From: Cyanobacteriota bacterium erpe_2018_sw_21hr_WHONDRS-SW48-000092_B_bin.40
GTDB taxonomy: Bacteria > Cyanobacteriota > Vampirovibrionia > Obscuribacterales > Obscuribacteraceae
Assembly (NCBI GenBank): GCA_030917395.1
Contig: JAUPUU010000297.1
Span: 1-64,000, forward strand
Length of the DNA stretch: 64,000 bases
Reading direction: 5' to 3'
Part shown: piece after piece, positions 34,391 to 43,790 of the stretch
Layout: every line of letters starts with the position of its first letter
Position numbering within the stretch: position 1 is the stretch's first letter
Translations under genes and position numbers: made by a program
Notes under the pieces: generated by a model
Told to the model about the DNA's origin: nothing
Databases searched by the model: none
The model's input: only the letters and a program-made list of their open reading frames with translations

Positions 34391-34427
34391 GCAAACACCT
34401 GCTAGCAATGGCGGGTGTTTGCCTTTT
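34391..34427 (+). terminator. Terminator of the four-paralogue array
   Basis: GCAAACACCTGC and GCGGGTGTTTGC form a 12-bp stem with one G-U pair around an 8-nt loop. It is followed by CTTTTGCTTT. It is the only terminator-like hairpin in or after the array, which supports a four-gene transcript. Confidence 0.85.
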
Positions 34428-34611
34428 GCTTTACTAGATGTAATTTCTTTAATCTAAGACTGCTCCCTTTGCTCAGTCGCTAAAAATATTTGTCTGACTG
34501 TGACAGGATAGCGAGCATCAATGGCCTGTTAGACCTCAGCTCTTGATAGACTAATAGCAAGAATTTGTTTCTAGCTGAATAAACCGCTTTTTTGGCAATT
34601 TAGGGCGTAAA

Positions 34612-35913
34612 TTGGAAATCACTGGCAGGCGTTCATCCCCAAAACGAATTGGCGAGTTACTTGTAGCCGCCAATATCATCAGGCAGGAAGTTTTACTCGA
34701 GGCTTTGAAAGTTTCGAAGACTTCTCAGACCCCGCTTGGTCGCGTTTTGATGAGTATTGGTGAACTTTCCGAATACGACGTAGAAGTGGCACTCTATGTG
34801 CAGTCGTTGATAAGACAGAACACAATTTCAGCTGAGTTTGGCGTCAAGGCCATTAATGTCTGTATTAAGGGTCGCATACCTTTAGATGATGCCTTTAAGC
34901 GTCTCGGTTGGACTCCACCTGAGACTACCGATGAGCAGAAAGCTTCAGCCGGAGAGCTAGGCGAGCTTCTTGTGCAATCCGGTTTGCTTGACCGTTCGAT
35001 GCTGGAACAAGCACAGTGGCAAGGTCAGGAAAATAACTTGCCCCTAGGCCGTTGCCTGGTTCTAAATCGAATGATTACCTCCGTCTTGCTGCAATCTGCC
35101 CTTACCGCTCAGGTTTTGATCAGAGACGGCAAGATTACTGAAGAGCAAGCCATTGCTGGCCTAAAGAAAGCTGTGGCAAAGCATCAGTCTTTAGAGCAAT
35201 CGCTAGTTGATACCGGTGCATTCCGTACTTCAGCTAAAGACTCCATCAAGCTAGGAGATCTAGTCACCCAAGCTGGTTTGGTTACTGAAGGCGATAAGAT
35301 TTCTGCTATCGAAATTGGACTTTCTGAACACCAGCGCATTGGTGAGGTATTTGTTCAAACTGGCATGATTTCGTCTGAAGTCGTAGACGATAGCTTACGT
35401 TTACAAGAAATGGTCACCAGTGGTGCCTTAAGTGGCCTTCAGGCTGCTGACATACTGCGTCAGTCTAGTGCTCGCCAGGTCTCTATCGATACCATTATTG
35501 AAGAGAGAGCCTCTAGGCAAGACGATATTGCCAGAGTGAATACCGTGATGGAAATACTTTTGCAATCTGGTGCCTTAAGTGGTGACAATTTCAACCGGGC
35601 CCAGTCGTTAGCCAGACAGTTGAATGTCTCTATGGCCGAAATCATTGTCACTAAAGAAATGATTGATAAACGCTTGATTAATGCCGCTCTGCAAGCACAG
35701 TCTTTAGTAACGGAAGGCATACTTAAACCAGTGCAGTGTGCTGCGGCTGTGAAAATGTGTCAGCAGACTGGGCTGGAACTGCATGAAGTGTTGAAAGATT
35801 TGCCCCCTGATGCACCAACAACAGCGGCGACACCGTCTCCATCTGCAAAAGATGAGAGCGAGAAGAAAGGCTGGATTGGCAATATCTGGAACAAAGTAAC
35901 AAAAAAAGACTAG
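34612..35913 (+). CDS. Protein of three tandem MshEN-like (GspE N-terminal) modules
   Basis: The 433-residue protein repeats the pattern (R/L)-(I/L)-G-x-x-(L/V)...G-(I/L)...L..A. Pairs are RIGELLVAANIIRQEVL with PLGRVLMSIGELSEYDV; ELGELLVQSGLLDRSML with PLGRCLVLNRMITSVLL; and KLGDLVTQAGLVTEGDK with RIGEVFVQTGMISSEVV. This is the motif pair of MshEN domains, some of which bind cyclic di-GMP in type II secretion and pilus ATPases. No ATPase domain follows. The C-terminus is a Pro/Ser linker ending in a short basic segment (KKGWIGNIWNKVTKKD). No signal peptide. TTG start with AGGG upstream. murF begins 18 bp after the stop. Confidence 0.7.
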   Translation: MEITGRRSSPKRIGELLVAANIIRQEVLLEALKVSKTSQTPLGRVLMSIGELSEYDVEVALYVQSLIRQNTISAEFGVKAINVCIKGRIPLDDAFKRLGWTPPETTDEQKASAGELGELLVQSGLLDRSMLEQAQWQGQENNLPLGRCLVLNRMITSVLLQSALTAQVLIRDGKITEEQAIAGLKKAVAKHQSLEQSLVDTGAFRTSAKDSIKLGDLVTQAGLVTEGDKISAIEIGLSEHQRIGEVFVQTGMISSEVVDDSLRLQEMVTSGALSGLQAADILRQSSARQVSIDTIIEERASRQDDIARVNTVMEILLQSGALSGDNFNRAQSLARQLNVSMAEIIVTKEMIDKRLINAALQAQSLVTEGILKPVQCAAAVKMCQQTGLELHEVLKDLPPDAPTTAATPSPSAKDESEKKGWIGNIWNKVTKKD

Positions 35914-35931
35914 CAAATTGACAGGGTAATA

Positions 35932-37317
35932 ATGTCAGCAACTTTTACCGTCGATGAAATTCTTACTCTTGATGGTGCAGTGTTGTATGGTGCCACAATA
36001 ACGCCAGACCAGGCATTTAGTATAAGCACTGACAGTCGTGCAATTAGAGCTGACCAAGACTTATATTTGGCACTAAAAGGCGAGCGTTTTGATGGTCATA
36101 GTTTTGTGCTCAAGGCCTTCGAAAACGGCGCCGGGCTCGCCATAATAGATAGCGCTAGTGCCTTGAGTGTTAGCCAAAATCTTCCTGCCGAATATAGCAA
36201 CAGACCGATGGTTTCAGTTCCTAATACTTTGGCTGCCTATCAAGGTCTGGCGCGATTGTATCTGCGTAGGCACAGTGCCAAAGTAATAGCTATTACTGGT
36301 TCATCAGGCAAGACTACGACAAAAGAAATGACAGCGGCAGCCACTTCGTGCCGTGTGGTGCATAAGTCACTGGCCAATGAAAACAATGAAATTGGTGTGC
36401 CAAAAACTATTCTCTCGATGCCAGCAGAAACGCAAATCTTGATTTTGGAAATGGGTATGCGCGGATTGGGACAAATTGCAGAGCTTGCCGCTTGCGGATT
36501 ACCCGACATTGGCGTGATTACCTGTGCTGGCACGGCTCATATTGAGCTTCTTGGCTCAAGAGAAAATATTGCCAGGGCTAAGTGTGAGCTGCTGGCTGCT
36601 TTAGACTCTGAGCGTGGTCGTGCCATCATCGGCGATGGCAGCGATTATTTGCTTGCTCAGGCTAGACAAGATTTTTCCGGACCTATTGAAGTTTGCCCTG
36701 CTTTAGAAATTGTTCGGGTTGATAGCCAGGGCACTACTTTTAAGATTCCTGACAGTGCTTCAGAGCAAGAGTTTTTTGTTAGAGCACATGGTCGCGTTTT
36801 GTTAGAAGACGCCTGGTGTGCTGTTGCTGCTGCTAGAGCGGCTGGCCTGAGCGACTCTGAAATTGCAGCGGGCTTGTCTAAGTTTGAAGCGGTTGAAGGT
36901 CGTGGTAATGCAGTGCAATCTTCTCATGGCGCTACGATCGTAGATGAGTCGTATAACGCCAATCCTGATTCTATGCGCTGTGCTGTTGAAGCGATTCTCT
37001 CTCATGCCTATCCTCAACCAGACAAGATTGTGGTACTTGGTGCCATGGCAGAGCTTGGTGATTTCAGTGAACCGTTGCATCTTGAACTTGGTCGTTGGCT
37101 CAAAGATAAACCCATTAGTTTGCTAGTTACGGTTGGTCCAGTAGCCAGTGCGATTGCTTCTGGTGCCAAGGGTGCCAGCTACGAAATAGCAGCAGTTGCG
37201 ACACAAGATGAGGCTCTTGGTCGCGTTCTTCCGCGCCTTGGGCGCGATTCTTGTGTCATGGTTAAAGGATCTCACAGTACTAACCTCGACAAATTGGTGC
37301 AAAACATACTGCAGTAA
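35932..37317 (+). CDS. murF: UDP-N-acetylmuramoyl-tripeptide--D-alanyl-D-alanine ligase
   Basis: A 461-residue cytoplasmic Mur ligase that adds D-Ala-D-Ala to the peptidoglycan precursor. The ATP loop TGSSGKTTTKEM is at 122-133, with NENNEIGVPKT and EMGMRGLGQI behind it. DESYNANPDSM lies near residue 340. STDSRAIRADQDLYLALKG in the N-terminal domain is characteristic of MurF. The stop codon overlaps the next start by one base (TAATG), so translation is probably coupled to the membrane protein downstream. Confidence 0.93.
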   Translation: MSATFTVDEILTLDGAVLYGATITPDQAFSISTDSRAIRADQDLYLALKGERFDGHSFVLKAFENGAGLAIIDSASALSVSQNLPAEYSNRPMVSVPNTLAAYQGLARLYLRRHSAKVIAITGSSGKTTTKEMTAAATSCRVVHKSLANENNEIGVPKTILSMPAETQILILEMGMRGLGQIAELAACGLPDIGVITCAGTAHIELLGSRENIARAKCELLAALDSERGRAIIGDGSDYLLAQARQDFSGPIEVCPALEIVRVDSQGTTFKIPDSASEQEFFVRAHGRVLLEDAWCAVAAARAAGLSDSEIAAGLSKFEAVEGRGNAVQSSHGATIVDESYNANPDSMRCAVEAILSHAYPQPDKIVVLGAMAELGDFSEPLHLELGRWLKDKPISLLVTVGPVASAIASGAKGASYEIAAVATQDEALGRVLPRLGRDSCVMVKGSHSTNLDKLVQNILQ

Positions 37318-39782
37318 TGGAAAAAGAGACTCAAACTAAATCTGTTTGGCTTGTCTGTGGACTTTGTGCTATTGCCGCGTCAACCATGATCGTAGAGATC
37401 GTTCTCACTAAATTTGTGGGCTATAAGGTCTACCATCACTTCATCCATCTAATTATTAGTACTGTAATTCTCAGCTTCGGCATGGCAGGGGCTTATTTAT
37501 ATTTAGCTAGCAAGCGCGAAAACGACTGGCAAGCAGCTAGTCGCGAAGCTGCTCTCTATTCACTAATGCTAGTGCTCACTGTAGTTTTGTTTTGCTGGAT
37601 GCCCATTGATCCATATAATTTTTCTATTGCCTTGTGGTTGAGGCTTTCGTCGATTGCCATCTATTTCGCTATGTTTGCCGTGCCATTTTTCTTTGCCGGC
37701 CTCTGTATCAGTAGGGTCTTAGCCAGCAGCAATATTTCTGCCACTCGAGTCTATTTCTTCGATTTGAGTGCTGCCGCTGTAGCTGCGGCTCTTACACCGG
37801 TAATGCTTGAATATACTGGCGGCTATGGCAGCATTGGCATTGCCTCACTTCTTGGCATTTTTGCTTATTTTGCCTTCCAAAAACAGGCAGGTAAGTTCCG
37901 CGCCATCGAGTCGTCTGTATGGTTGTTAGCCTTTCTCGCCTCTATCTCCTTGCTCTTGCTCTATCCTTCTTGGGCAATTAAGAAATACGGCTTCGATATC
38001 CGTTCAACCAAAGATGGCAGTGGGCGTAAGACCATGAGTGGTGACTTCGGCGGGGTCGCCCGCTCTTACTGGAATCCGCTGGCACGCATTGATGTCTCTA
38101 ATACCGGTTGGTCGAATAGACTAGATTTTCTTTTCGGTATAGTCCCTGATTCCAGCACCGCAAAAATGCAGGGGCGTTTTATTAGTGTTGACGGTGGTGC
38201 CAATACCAGACAGTTCAAAGCAACGGGCAATTTACAAGAGCAGCCGTTCTTCTCTAAGGTACTCTGGGCCAGCCCCTATGTGCTTAAACCAATGGCAAAG
38301 GATGCCCTGGTGATTGGTGGCGGTGGCGGTGTTGATATTCTCGTTGGTAAGTATCATGGCGTGCCGAGATTAGACGCTCTTGAGCTCAATCCCGCTACCT
38401 ACAAACATCTTTTGCTCGGTCAAGATGATCCAGAGGCTGCTCTATACCAACCCTGGCTGTCTAGCAATGAGAAGACCAAGGTGACTATTCTCAACAAAGA
38501 GGCGCGGCACTTTGCCTCGACACAGCCTGACGGAGTTTACGACATTATTCAGGCCAGTGGCGTAGACACTCTAACAGCGGTTGCATCTGGTGCTTTAGCG
38601 AACTCAGATAACTATTTGTATACCCTTGACGCAGTTAAGAGTTATGCCCATATGCTCAAGCCCGGTGGTGTTTTGTCCCTGACCCACTGGCGTAGTCAGC
38701 CGCCGCAGCTAGAGCTGCGTATGTTTCTCACCTATCTAAAATATCTAGAAGACAGCGGCAATAAGACTGCGCGCAACAATGTCATTGTTTTAGCCAATAA
38801 TTGGGTCAATACCATCATGAAGACTACGCCTTTCACTGTTGAGGAAGTGCAAAGGGTTCGTGACTGGGCTGCCCGCTCCAATGTTCGTGTACTCTACGAT
38901 CCCTTTCACAAATCTGAGCAAGAGCCCGGTATTAGACCAGATGAGTTGATATTTGAGAAAGTTGCCAATGCCGATGCGAAAGAGCGTCAAGAAATCGTGG
39001 CAGCACTTCCTGAAAATGTCACGCCGGTTACCGATGATTGTCCTTACTTCTATCAGATGAGCAAAAATCTGTCTTTTTGGGGCTCATCCAATTGGGTGTC
39101 TGACTCAATTTTGGCTGTCTACGTTGCCATCGCCTTTGTAGTTGTTTTGATCTTTGCTCCTATGGTAAAGACTAGACCGCTCAGGCTCTCTGCTCCACTC
39201 TGCTCTTCTCTTTTGTTCTTCGCTTTCTGTGGCTTTGCCTTCTTGCTTTTTGAAGTTTCGATCATTCAGCTATTTTCGGTTTTTGTTGGCGGACCTGTCT
39301 ATTCATTGGCAGTAGTGCTTGTTTCAGTTCTTGCTGGCTATTCATTTGGCTGCTTGTTTGCTAGTCGCTTAAAGCCAAATCGACGAGTGTTTTTGATTGT
39401 TGGTGGCGCTATTTTTGCCATGCTGCTAGGTGCTTCTTACGGCCTTCCGTCTATTCTGATAGCTCTTATGCCTTGCGATTGGCTCATGCGTATTTTGATA
39501 TCTGCAGCAGCGGCTTTCTTGATGGCTTTTGTCGTCGGCATTCCTGTTTCCCTGGCTATGGATGTAGTAAAGAAAGATGCAGCAATAGGCAACACTGTGC
39601 CTTGGATGTGGGGGGTGAGCTCGGGCTTTAATGCTCTTGGAGCAGCCTGTTTTGTCATAATTACTCAGGCCATAGGCATTGCCGCTACCCTTGCTGTTGC
39701 CGCTGCGCTTTACCTTTGCGGAACTATCGTCTTTGCCCTCATGGGCCCTCGGCAAATTTCCTCTGAAGACCTCTCTCAATAG
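37317..39782 (+). CDS. Membrane protein with spermidine-synthase-like domain (821 aa)
   Basis: About six N-terminal membrane spans (residues 10-215) are followed by a Rossmann domain with the nucleotide motif LVIGGGGGVD (about 330-339) and LDALELNPATY, then by about seven C-terminal spans (600-810). This matches membrane-fused relatives of polyamine aminopropyltransferases. The catalytic D-x-x-D(P) signature of spermidine synthase is not seen; the equivalent region reads QASGVDTLTAV, then SDNYLYTLDA. Aminopropyl transfer is therefore doubtful. A second relative lies at 51286-53436. It is translationally coupled to murF. Confidence 0.75.
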   Translation: MEKETQTKSVWLVCGLCAIAASTMIVEIVLTKFVGYKVYHHFIHLIISTVILSFGMAGAYLYLASKRENDWQAASREAALYSLMLVLTVVLFCWMPIDPYNFSIALWLRLSSIAIYFAMFAVPFFFAGLCISRVLASSNISATRVYFFDLSAAAVAAALTPVMLEYTGGYGSIGIASLLGIFAYFAFQKQAGKFRAIESSVWLLAFLASISLLLLYPSWAIKKYGFDIRSTKDGSGRKTMSGDFGGVARSYWNPLARIDVSNTGWSNRLDFLFGIVPDSSTAKMQGRFISVDGGANTRQFKATGNLQEQPFFSKVLWASPYVLKPMAKDALVIGGGGGVDILVGKYHGVPRLDALELNPATYKHLLLGQDDPEAALYQPWLSSNEKTKVTILNKEARHFASTQPDGVYDIIQASGVDTLTAVASGALANSDNYLYTLDAVKSYAHMLKPGGVLSLTHWRSQPPQLELRMFLTYLKYLEDSGNKTARNNVIVLANNWVNTIMKTTPFTVEEVQRVRDWAARSNVRVLYDPFHKSEQEPGIRPDELIFEKVANADAKERQEIVAALPENVTPVTDDCPYFYQMSKNLSFWGSSNWVSDSILAVYVAIAFVVVLIFAPMVKTRPLRLSAPLCSSLLFFAFCGFAFLLFEVSIIQLFSVFVGGPVYSLAVVLVSVLAGYSFGCLFASRLKPNRRVFLIVGGAIFAMLLGASYGLPSILIALMPCDWLMRILISAAAAFLMAFVVGIPVSLAMDVVKKDAAIGNTVPWMWGVSSGFNALGAACFVIITQAIGIAATLAVAAALYLCGTIVFALMGPRQISSEDLSQ

Positions 39783-39801
39783 CTTTTGCCATTTCGTATT
39801 T

Positions 39802-39842
39802 CCCCCAATGACTTCAGGCTCGTAGCCCCTTAGCATTGGGGG
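39802..39842. repeat. Perfect 9-bp inverted repeat before the protease gene
   Basis: CCCCCAATG (39802-39810) and CATTGGGGG (39834-39842) flank a 23-nt spacer. There is no T-run. It ends 22 bp before the protease ATG, where it could form an mRNA hairpin or an operator. Confidence 0.6.
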
Positions 39843-39864
39843 CCCACGGTCAGGCCCAAAGTAA

Positions 39865-41073
39865 ATGGATTCCCCACAATCCTGCGTCAACTTGAAGACT
39901 ATAGACAATATGGCAGTGTTTGATGCACTGCTCGGCAAACCGTTGAACATTGAGACTAAACTTGAGTGCAAAAATACCTTAGCCCGCCAAGCTATTGAAG
40001 AAGTAGCGCCAAAGACCGTGAGAGTGACTTCACCAACTGCAGAAGGTGTTCTTGGTGGCTCTGGATTTTTTGCCGGCCGCAATGGTGATTTGGTAGTTAC
40101 CAATGTGCACGTGGTTGCTAACAGTACTAGTACTGTTATCGAAACTGTTTCAGGAGAGCGCTTTCGCGCCAAAATTGTAGACATTGACGATGTCAACGAC
40201 CTGGCTGTTCTCAAAATTGAAGGAATTAGTAAAGACCCTAAGCGGGCCCTAGAGTTGGCCGATGATAACAAGCTTAAGAACGGTGACCCTATGCTGGCTA
40301 TCGGTCACCCCGCTGGTTCGAGGCAACCGGTAGTGTCGGATGGTTCGTTTATCGCCAAGCTACCTCAAGTTCTCTTGGTGCAGCCCAATATCGTCAACGG
40401 TATGATTGAGAACGCCGCTCATTTTCAAGTTAAAGAACCTGCTTTTGCTGAGGACGCGAAGAACAATTTGTTCGCTACTATGATCGGCATGGACACTCCA
40501 CTCTGGCACGGTAATTCGGGTGGGCCGGTAGTAAATGAACGCAATCAGCTTGTTGGAGTCTCTACTGCCATTGATCCAGCCAACCCCTACATGTCGCTTG
40601 CTCAGCCTGCCAGCAATGTCAAAGAACTTTTGCGTCGGGTTGAGGATAAGAAAGAGCACAAATTCGACTTTACTTATCTCGATCAGAGCGCCTATGATCG
40701 TGATAAAAAAGGCGTTTTGACAAGAAGTGCCAGTGAGATTGTCGCTGGCGCGTTGCTACGCCGAGTGGCTGCCCCAGTGTGGGGAGGATACTCGGGAATG
40801 CAAGCAATAGGCAGTCTAAAGATGGCGGCTGGCGATTCTTTCGCCGGACGCGGGCACTATTTAGCCGCTGCCGGTGAGCAACTGCTTGGCCTTGCTGGTG
40901 GTGCCATGTCTTTGCTGCCACGAACCAGAACGATTGGCTATGGCTTAGCTGGAGCTAGTTTTGCCCTAGATCTGCGCCATCGATTTAGCGCCGATACAGC
41001 TCTGCTTAAAGATGTAAGTCGTACTAGTGGTGAGAAGCGCTTGCCCTACGGCTGGGGTGACAAATTATTCTAG
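39865..41073 (+). CDS. Trypsin-like serine protease (S1C/HtrA-like, no PDZ)
   Basis: A 402-residue protein with triad residues His82 (VTNVHVV), Asp112 (NDLAVLK) and Ser218 (GNSGGPVV). GSGFFAGRNGDLVVTN is the typical HtrA N-terminal strand. There is no signal peptide at either possible start (ATG 39865 or 39910) and no PDZ domain. A loop of about 45 residues is inserted between GHPAG and the active serine. The last 130 residues (from about 265) are Gly/Ala-rich and include two weak hydrophobic stretches. Where it acts is unclear. Neither start has a good ribosome-binding site. Confidence 0.8.
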   Translation: MDSPQSCVNLKTIDNMAVFDALLGKPLNIETKLECKNTLARQAIEEVAPKTVRVTSPTAEGVLGGSGFFAGRNGDLVVTNVHVVANSTSTVIETVSGERFRAKIVDIDDVNDLAVLKIEGISKDPKRALELADDNKLKNGDPMLAIGHPAGSRQPVVSDGSFIAKLPQVLLVQPNIVNGMIENAAHFQVKEPAFAEDAKNNLFATMIGMDTPLWHGNSGGPVVNERNQLVGVSTAIDPANPYMSLAQPASNVKELLRRVEDKKEHKFDFTYLDQSAYDRDKKGVLTRSASEIVAGALLRRVAAPVWGGYSGMQAIGSLKMAAGDSFAGRGHYLAAAGEQLLGLAGGAMSLLPRTRTIGYGLAGASFALDLRHRFSADTALLKDVSRTSGEKRLPYGWGDKLF

Positions 41074-41084
41074 ATTTCGTAGTT

Positions 41085-42269
41085 CTAGATAATTCTTGCT
41101 TCCTTCATGGCCTCAATTTGAACATCTGTTAAGCCAATAGATTTGAGCTTCTGCACTGTCTCTCTAGCAGTATCAGTGCAAGACCATTCTGCTTCTGCTT
41201 CTGGTTCTTTCTTGCCATAGATTTGCTTGATCGGATTGCTTATTTGCGGCACATTGCCGAGCCTTGAGTGGGTCATGTGAGTCAAGACTCTGGTACTACC
41301 TTCCGGTAGGAAGTTGACTGCTTCTTTGACCGTATTGACCGGTGAGACACAGCAATTGGCCTCGGCGAAGAGCGACATCCACTGTTTCAGGGTTTTACTC
41401 GCGATTACTTCAGCAATCTCGGCACTAAGGAAATCGCGATCGCTAATCACGTTTTTTGTCAACAAATCTTTTCGTTCGATAATAGTGAGGAATTTTAGCC
41501 AAAATTCGGGCTCTATGGGAGCTGCGGCTAGGTAGCGACCATCAAGACAGCGATAGACGCGGTGGTTGGGCAACTCATCGGGATATTTGGCGTGAATTTC
41601 AGAGGGCTCTAAATTGAGATAGAGACTAATGGTGCCTACTACTGCCAAGGCCGACAGTGCGCTTTCAAACATGCTGATCTCGATACGCCGACCAATACCT
41701 GTTGATTCTCTTTCGTATAGAGCGGCTGTTATGGCAAGAGCCGCGTATGTTCCGGACATATAATCTGAAACAAAAACCGAAGGCATAATCGGCTTGCCAG
41801 ATTGATCTTGAGACTCAAACAAAATACCGGTTTCAGCTACGAAGTTGAGATCGTGGCCAGGTTTTGTTCCCCACTTAGAAGCAGAGCCATAGCCATTAAC
41901 AGAGCAGTAGATCAAGCGCGGATTATGTTCTCTCAGTACCTCTGGGCCGAGGCCCAATCTATCCATTACTCCGGGCCTAAAGTTTTCGATGACTACGTCA
42001 GCACTCTCGACCAACTTTTTGACAATTTCTAAACCCTGAGGGCTTTTGAGATCTATTTTGATGCGCTCTTTATTGCGGTGCAAGCTCCAGAAATAGAGAC
42101 TATCTGCAACGCCTTGATTGACGACAATTGGCGGAAGACGCTCATTGAGAGTGCTATCGAGCCGCTCAATTCGCAAAACCTGAGCACCAAGATCGCTCAT
42201 CAAGGTCGAAACTATTTCGCCAGGCAGGAGATGGGTGAAGTCTAGAACTTTTAGTTTGGCGAAAGACAT
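41085..42269 (-). CDS. CaiB/BaiF-type CoA-transferase (family III) or alpha-methylacyl-CoA racemase
   Basis: A 394-residue enzyme with VLDFTHLLPGEIVSTLMSDLGA at the start, VVIENFRPGVMDRLGLG at 92-108 and SVNGYGSASKW...PGHDLNF ending in Asp140 at the catalytic aspartate position. These are family III features. Length fits racemases and transferases alike. The neighbourhood (acyl-CoA ligase 1.5 kb away) fits fatty-acid or branched-acid CoA metabolism. It lies downstream of icd on the same strand but beyond a terminator. Confidence 0.85.
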   Translation of the reverse strand: MSFAKLKVLDFTHLLPGEIVSTLMSDLGAQVLRIERLDSTLNERLPPIVVNQGVADSLYFWSLHRNKERIKIDLKSPQGLEIVKKLVESADVVIENFRPGVMDRLGLGPEVLREHNPRLIYCSVNGYGSASKWGTKPGHDLNFVAETGILFESQDQSGKPIMPSVFVSDYMSGTYAALAITAALYERESTGIGRRIEISMFESALSALAVVGTISLYLNLEPSEIHAKYPDELPNHRVYRCLDGRYLAAAPIEPEFWLKFLTIIERKDLLTKNVISDRDFLSAEIAEVIASKTLKQWMSLFAEANCCVSPVNTVKEAVNFLPEGSTRVLTHMTHSRLGNVPQISNPIKQIYGKKEPEAEAEWSCTDTARETVQKLKSIGLTDVQIEAMKEARII

Positions 42270-42300
42270 AAGTATCTCATAGCTGAAAGGTTGTAAAGAA

Positions 42301-42336
42301 AAAGGAGGGCATACCTGAAATCAGCAGCCCTCCTTT
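42301..42336 (-). terminator. Terminator of icd
   Basis: On the minus strand AAAGGAGGGC and GCCCTCCTTT form a 10-bp stem with a 16-nt loop, followed by TTCTTTAC. It begins 20 bp after the icd stop and ends 32 bp before the CoA-transferase start. Confidence 0.82.
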
Positions 42337-42355
42337 GTTCTAGTTCAATTGGTTC

Positions 42356-43612
42356 TTAGTTCATGTTCTCGATGATGGCATTGGCAAACTCACTGGTTTT
42401 CAGTTTAGTTGCGCCTGGCATCAAACGCTCAAGGTCATAAGTTACTTTTTTCTGTTGGATGGTTTTGGTTACAGCTTGAGTGATCAAGTCAGCAGCTTCT
42501 TGCCAGCCCATGAATTCAAGCATCATAACGCCAGAGAGAATTACAGAACCTGGGTTGATTACGTCTTTGTCAGCATACTTAGGAGCTGTTCCGTGGGTAG
42601 CTTCAAAGATGGCGCAGTTGTCGCCGATGTTAGCACCAGGAGCTAGTCCAAGGCCACCTACTTGAGCAGCGCAAGCATCTGAGAGATAGTCGCCGTTCAA
42701 GTTTGTAGTGGCTAGAACAGAGTATTCATCTGGTCTTAGCAATACTTGCTGGAACATAGAGTCGGCGATTCTATCTTGAAGCAGAATCTTGCCTGCTGGC
42801 AATTTGCCATCATGCTCTGCCCACATTTTTTCTTCTGAGATTACTTCTTTAGCAAATTCTGTTTCGCCAACTTGGTAGCCCCAGTCTCTGAAGGCGCCTT
42901 CAGTGAACTTCTGAATGTTACCTTTGTGCACCATGGTTACAGATTTTTTGCCGCGAGCAATAGCGTACTCGATTGCTCTGCGTACAAGTCTGTCTGAACC
43001 GAATTTGGAAATTGGTTTGATACCGATGCCAGATTCTGGACGAACTTCCTTGCCATACTTAGCGCAAAGATCAATGAAAGCCTGAGCTTCAGGAGAACCA
43101 GCAACAAATTCGATTCCGGCGTATACGTCTTCAGTATTTTCACGGAAGATAACAACGTCGAGCTTTTCAGGTGATACCACTGGTGAAGGCACGCCAGGGA
43201 AGTGACGCACTGGACGAATGCAGCAATAGAGGTCAAATATTTGACGTAGAGCTACGTTTAAGCTGCGAATACCACCGCCTACGGGAGTGGTTAGAGGGCC
43301 TTTGATGGCTACTCCGTACTCTCTGAGAGCGCTGATGGTGTCTTCAGTCAACCATTCATCAAAATTGTCTTTTGCTTTTTGTCCGGCAAACACTTCGAAC
43401 CAAGCAATTTCTTTCTTGCCGCCATAGGCTTTAGCAACTGCAGCATCGAGAACGCGCTTGCTGGCCTTCCAGATGTCACGACCTGTACCATCGCCTTCGA
43501 TAAAAGGAATGATTGGTTTGTTAGGTACAACTGGCTTTCCGTCTTTGAAGGTAATCTTTTCGCCTTGCGGAACTGTTATGCCGTTGTAGGTCTTGTCTAT
43601 CACTTGTCCCAT
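42356..43612 (-). CDS. icd: Isocitrate dehydrogenase (NADP-type)
   Basis: A 418-residue TCA enzyme that decarboxylates isocitrate to 2-oxoglutarate. [16 protein letters not shown] (residues 36-51), [18 protein letters not shown] with the phosphorylatable serine region, [14 protein letters not shown] and [13 protein letters not shown] are family signatures. Overall layout and length match E. coli Icd, which uses NADP. GAAGGAGAGAC precedes the ATG. With acnA and sdh in the same window, several oxidative TCA steps are covered by separate transcription units. Confidence 0.95.
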   Translation of the reverse strand: MGQVIDKTYNGITVPQGEKITFKDGKPVVPNKPIIPFIEGDGTGRDIWKASKRVLDAAVAKAYGGKKEIAWFEVFAGQKAKDNFDEWLTEDTISALREYGVAIKGPLTTPVGGGIRSLNVALRQIFDLYCCIRPVRHFPGVPSPVVSPEKLDVVIFRENTEDVYAGIEFVAGSPEAQAFIDLCAKYGKEVRPESGIGIKPISKFGSDRLVRRAIEYAIARGKKSVTMVHKGNIQKFTEGAFRDWGYQVGETEFAKEVISEEKMWAEHDGKLPAGKILLQDRIADSMFQQVLLRPDEYSVLATTNLNGDYLSDACAAQVGGLGLAPGANIGDNCAIFEATHGTAPKYADKDVINPGSVILSGVMMLEFMGWQEAADLITQAVTKTIQQKKVTYDLERLMPGATKLKTSEFANAIIENMN

Positions 43613-43790
43613 GTCTCTCCTTCGCCGTATCCCAGGTGTCCGGTTTAGAGATTAACGTACACTCGGCTCCAACCCTCAGAAGATCAACAAATACTAATTG
43701 TCGTGCTTAATCATGAGAATTTTGCGGTAGTCATGAGGCTGAGGGCTGAACTTGGCCATATACTTTTATATCCAATTTTGAGGGCCTAAA

